From NCBI RefSeq assembly GCF_029962485.1, contig NZ_CP073637.1, positions 2,914,001 to 2,978,000 of the forward strand: a stretch of 64,000 nucleotides of DNA, given 5' to 3'. The stretch is from Burkholderia cepacia. GTDB lineage: Bacteria; Pseudomonadota; Gammaproteobacteria; Burkholderiales; Burkholderiaceae. The notes below the pieces were generated by a model. That model was not told the origin of the DNA, did not search any database, and saw only the letters and a program-made list of their open reading frames with translations. This document shows positions 62,873-64,000 of the stretch, piece by piece. The number at the start of each line of letters is the position of its first letter. Positions within the stretch are counted from its first letter, which is position 1. Both the position numbers and the translations under genes were made by a program.

Positions 62873-64000
62873 TCAATCGGAATCGTCGTCGTCCTCGTCG
62901 TCGGCCGCATCGGCCGGTACTTCCCCGTACTTCGCAACGACGGCCGCCCTGAACGTCTTCAGCGCCGGCTGCTGGTCACACAGCTTGTACAGCAGCGCCA
63001 GTTGCTGCGGCCAGTCCTTCAACTCCTTCGCGAACACATGCAGGCGCGCGACGGTGTCGAGCGCATCGGCTTCGCGGCCTGCCAGTGCCTGCAGCGCCGC
63101 ATAGCGGCGCAGCACCGTCTCGCCGGGCAGCAGCGCGATTGCGCGCTCATGCGCCGCGAGCTTGGCCGGCAAATCGTCCGCCGAAATCGGCAGCAGCGTG
63201 GCCGCACCGTATTCGCCCCATGCGCCGAACAGCAGCGACGGCGCCTCGCGGTACTGCGCAGCCGGATCGCTGCCGTAATAGAGCACTTCCGCGCGCTGGT
63301 AGTCGCGCAGTACGGGCACCGCCGCCAGCACGCCACCGAACGACAGCACCGCGAACAACCCGAATGCGGCGCGGCCCGGCAGGATGCGCAACGGCTTCAC
63401 TTCGAGCAGCCCGATCACGAACATCGCCGGCAGCAGGAAGAACATGTACTGCTGCGGATACTCGACCAGCGCATGCATCAGCAGGATGCCGATCAGCGCG
63501 AAGCCGAACACGCGCATGCTCGACTGCGGCGCGCGCACCGCACGCACGAACCACGTCACCAGCGTGACGACGAGTAGGCCGAGGCCGACGAGGCCGGACT
63601 TCGCGAGCAGGTCGATGAAGATGTCGTGCGAGTTGTTCGCGATCTCGACGCCGCCGAGCGTGCGCACGAGCGCAAACTGGTGCGACGGGAATTCGCCCCA
63701 GCCGACGCCGAGCAGCGGATGTTCGCGGAACATCGCGAGCCCGTACTTCCACAGCGCGAGGCGCGGCGCGATCTGCCCCGCGTCGCGCATCCGGTCGGCC
63801 GCCGATTCCGCGAGATTCAGGTGATAGTGCACGTTGGCCCAGCGCACCGCGACGTTCACCGCGATGAACGCGACCGCGAGCACGACCGGTATCAGCCACG
63901 CACGCGCATTGCCCGGCGCGCGACGCGATTCAAGCCACGCCATCCAGAAGCCCGCGACGACCATCACCGCGACCTGCAGCCACGGCCCGCGCGACACCGT
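62873..64000 (-). CDS. pglL: PglL-type O-oligosaccharyltransferase / O-antigen ligase, partial
   Basis: C-terminal 375 residues of a polytopic membrane protein; the frame is open to the window edge, so the N-terminus lies outside. Several transmembrane segments are visible early, then the Wzy_C/WaaL block LALWKYGLAMFREHPLLGVGWGEFPSHQF with the catalytic-type His in NNSHDIFIDLLAKSGLVGLG, helices VEYPQQYMFFLLPAMFVIG, and a long C-terminal soluble region ending in an acidic EDDDDSD tail. The layout matches Burkholderia PglL, which transfers a lipid-linked trisaccharide to periplasmic proteins, rather than the shorter LPS ligase. Family is secure; PglL versus WaaL rests on the C-terminal domain. 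Confidence 0.8.
   Translation of the reverse strand, partial: TVSRGPWLQVAVMVVAGFWMAWLESRRAPGNARAWLIPVVLAVAFIAVNVAVRWANVHYHLNLAESAADRMRDAGQIAPRLALWKYGLAMFREHPLLGVGWGEFPSHQFALVRTLGGVEIANNSHDIFIDLLAKSGLVGLGLLVVTLVTWFVRAVRAPQSSMRVFGFALIGILLMHALVEYPQQYMFFLLPAMFVIGLLEVKPLRILPGRAAFGLFAVLSFGGVLAAVPVLRDYQRAEVLYYGSDPAAQYREAPSLLFGAWGEYGAATLLPISADDLPAKLAAHERAIALLPGETVLRRYAALQALAGREADALDTVARLHVFAKELKDWPQQLALLYKLCDQQPALKTFRAAVVAKYGEVPADAADDEDDDDSD

Overview
The window looks like chromosome 1 of a Burkholderia, most likely a member of the B. cepacia complex. The evidence is the very high G+C, the strong G/C preference at third codon positions, and a set of recognisable betaproteobacterial neighbourhoods: a BpeAB-OprB type efflux operon with its TetR repressor, a two-component system joined to an HtrA protease, fba-purC-purE-purK-sua5, pgk and pyk, azlCD facing ilvE, then waaF, moaC and a PglL-like glycosyltransferase at the right edge. 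Genus is confident; species is inference. I saw no rRNA, tRNA, CRISPR array, insertion sequence, phage or integrative element. The region reads as core chromosome, with metabolic accessory genes concentrated in the first 24 kb.

Layout. 1-16 kb is a polyol catabolism region. dalD-xylB and a SorC-type regulator lie on the + strand, and an eight-gene operon on the - strand (15827 to 7526) encodes a short-chain polyol dehydrogenase, a PfkB sugar kinase, a GatZ/KbaZ protein, an ABC polyol importer and a HAD phosphatase. A divergent MFS/LysR pair sits between the two blocks. 16-19.3 kb is a zur-znuACB zinc uptake operon. 19.3-23.1 kb holds glutathione-dependent formaldehyde oxidation (frmA, fghA) and a second xylulokinase. 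23.5-24.9 kb is a purine (NCS2) permease. 25.2-32.3 kb is the RND efflux operon bpeA-bpeB-oprB with divergent bpeR. 32.3-35.9 kb holds small genes: an isochorismatase-fold hydrolase facing an AraC-type regulator, a CoxG-like protein, a DUF427 protein and an exported protein. 36-39.6 kb is htrA with its two-component system. 39.7-43.8 kb encodes PBP4 (dacB), a membrane fatty acid hydroxylase-like protein and a GDSL lipoprotein. 43.8-52.1 kb is purine biosynthesis and lower glycolysis. 52.4-58.2 kb is branched-chain amino acid export and transamination followed by a run of small genes that includes waaF. 58.2-64 kb encodes an M48 protease, moaC, exported proteins and the truncated PglL-like gene.

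How it works together. The most informative regulatory signal is an inverted repeat with a 7-bp spacer found both before dalD (1124-1168) and before the polyol operon (15887-15921). The half-sites are nearly identical, which suggests one regulator, probably the SorC-type protein at 4268-5224, controls uptake and both oxidation routes as one regulon. The GatZ-type gene has no GatY partner here, so it more likely acts as a tagatose-6-phosphate 4-epimerase than as an aldolase subunit. A second strong signal is four CTTAA repeats at 10-11 bp spacing (37483-37519) between the sensor kinase gene and htrA, a PmrA/QseB-type box suggesting that this two-component system drives the protease. A third is an AcrR-type operator before bpeA/bpeR.
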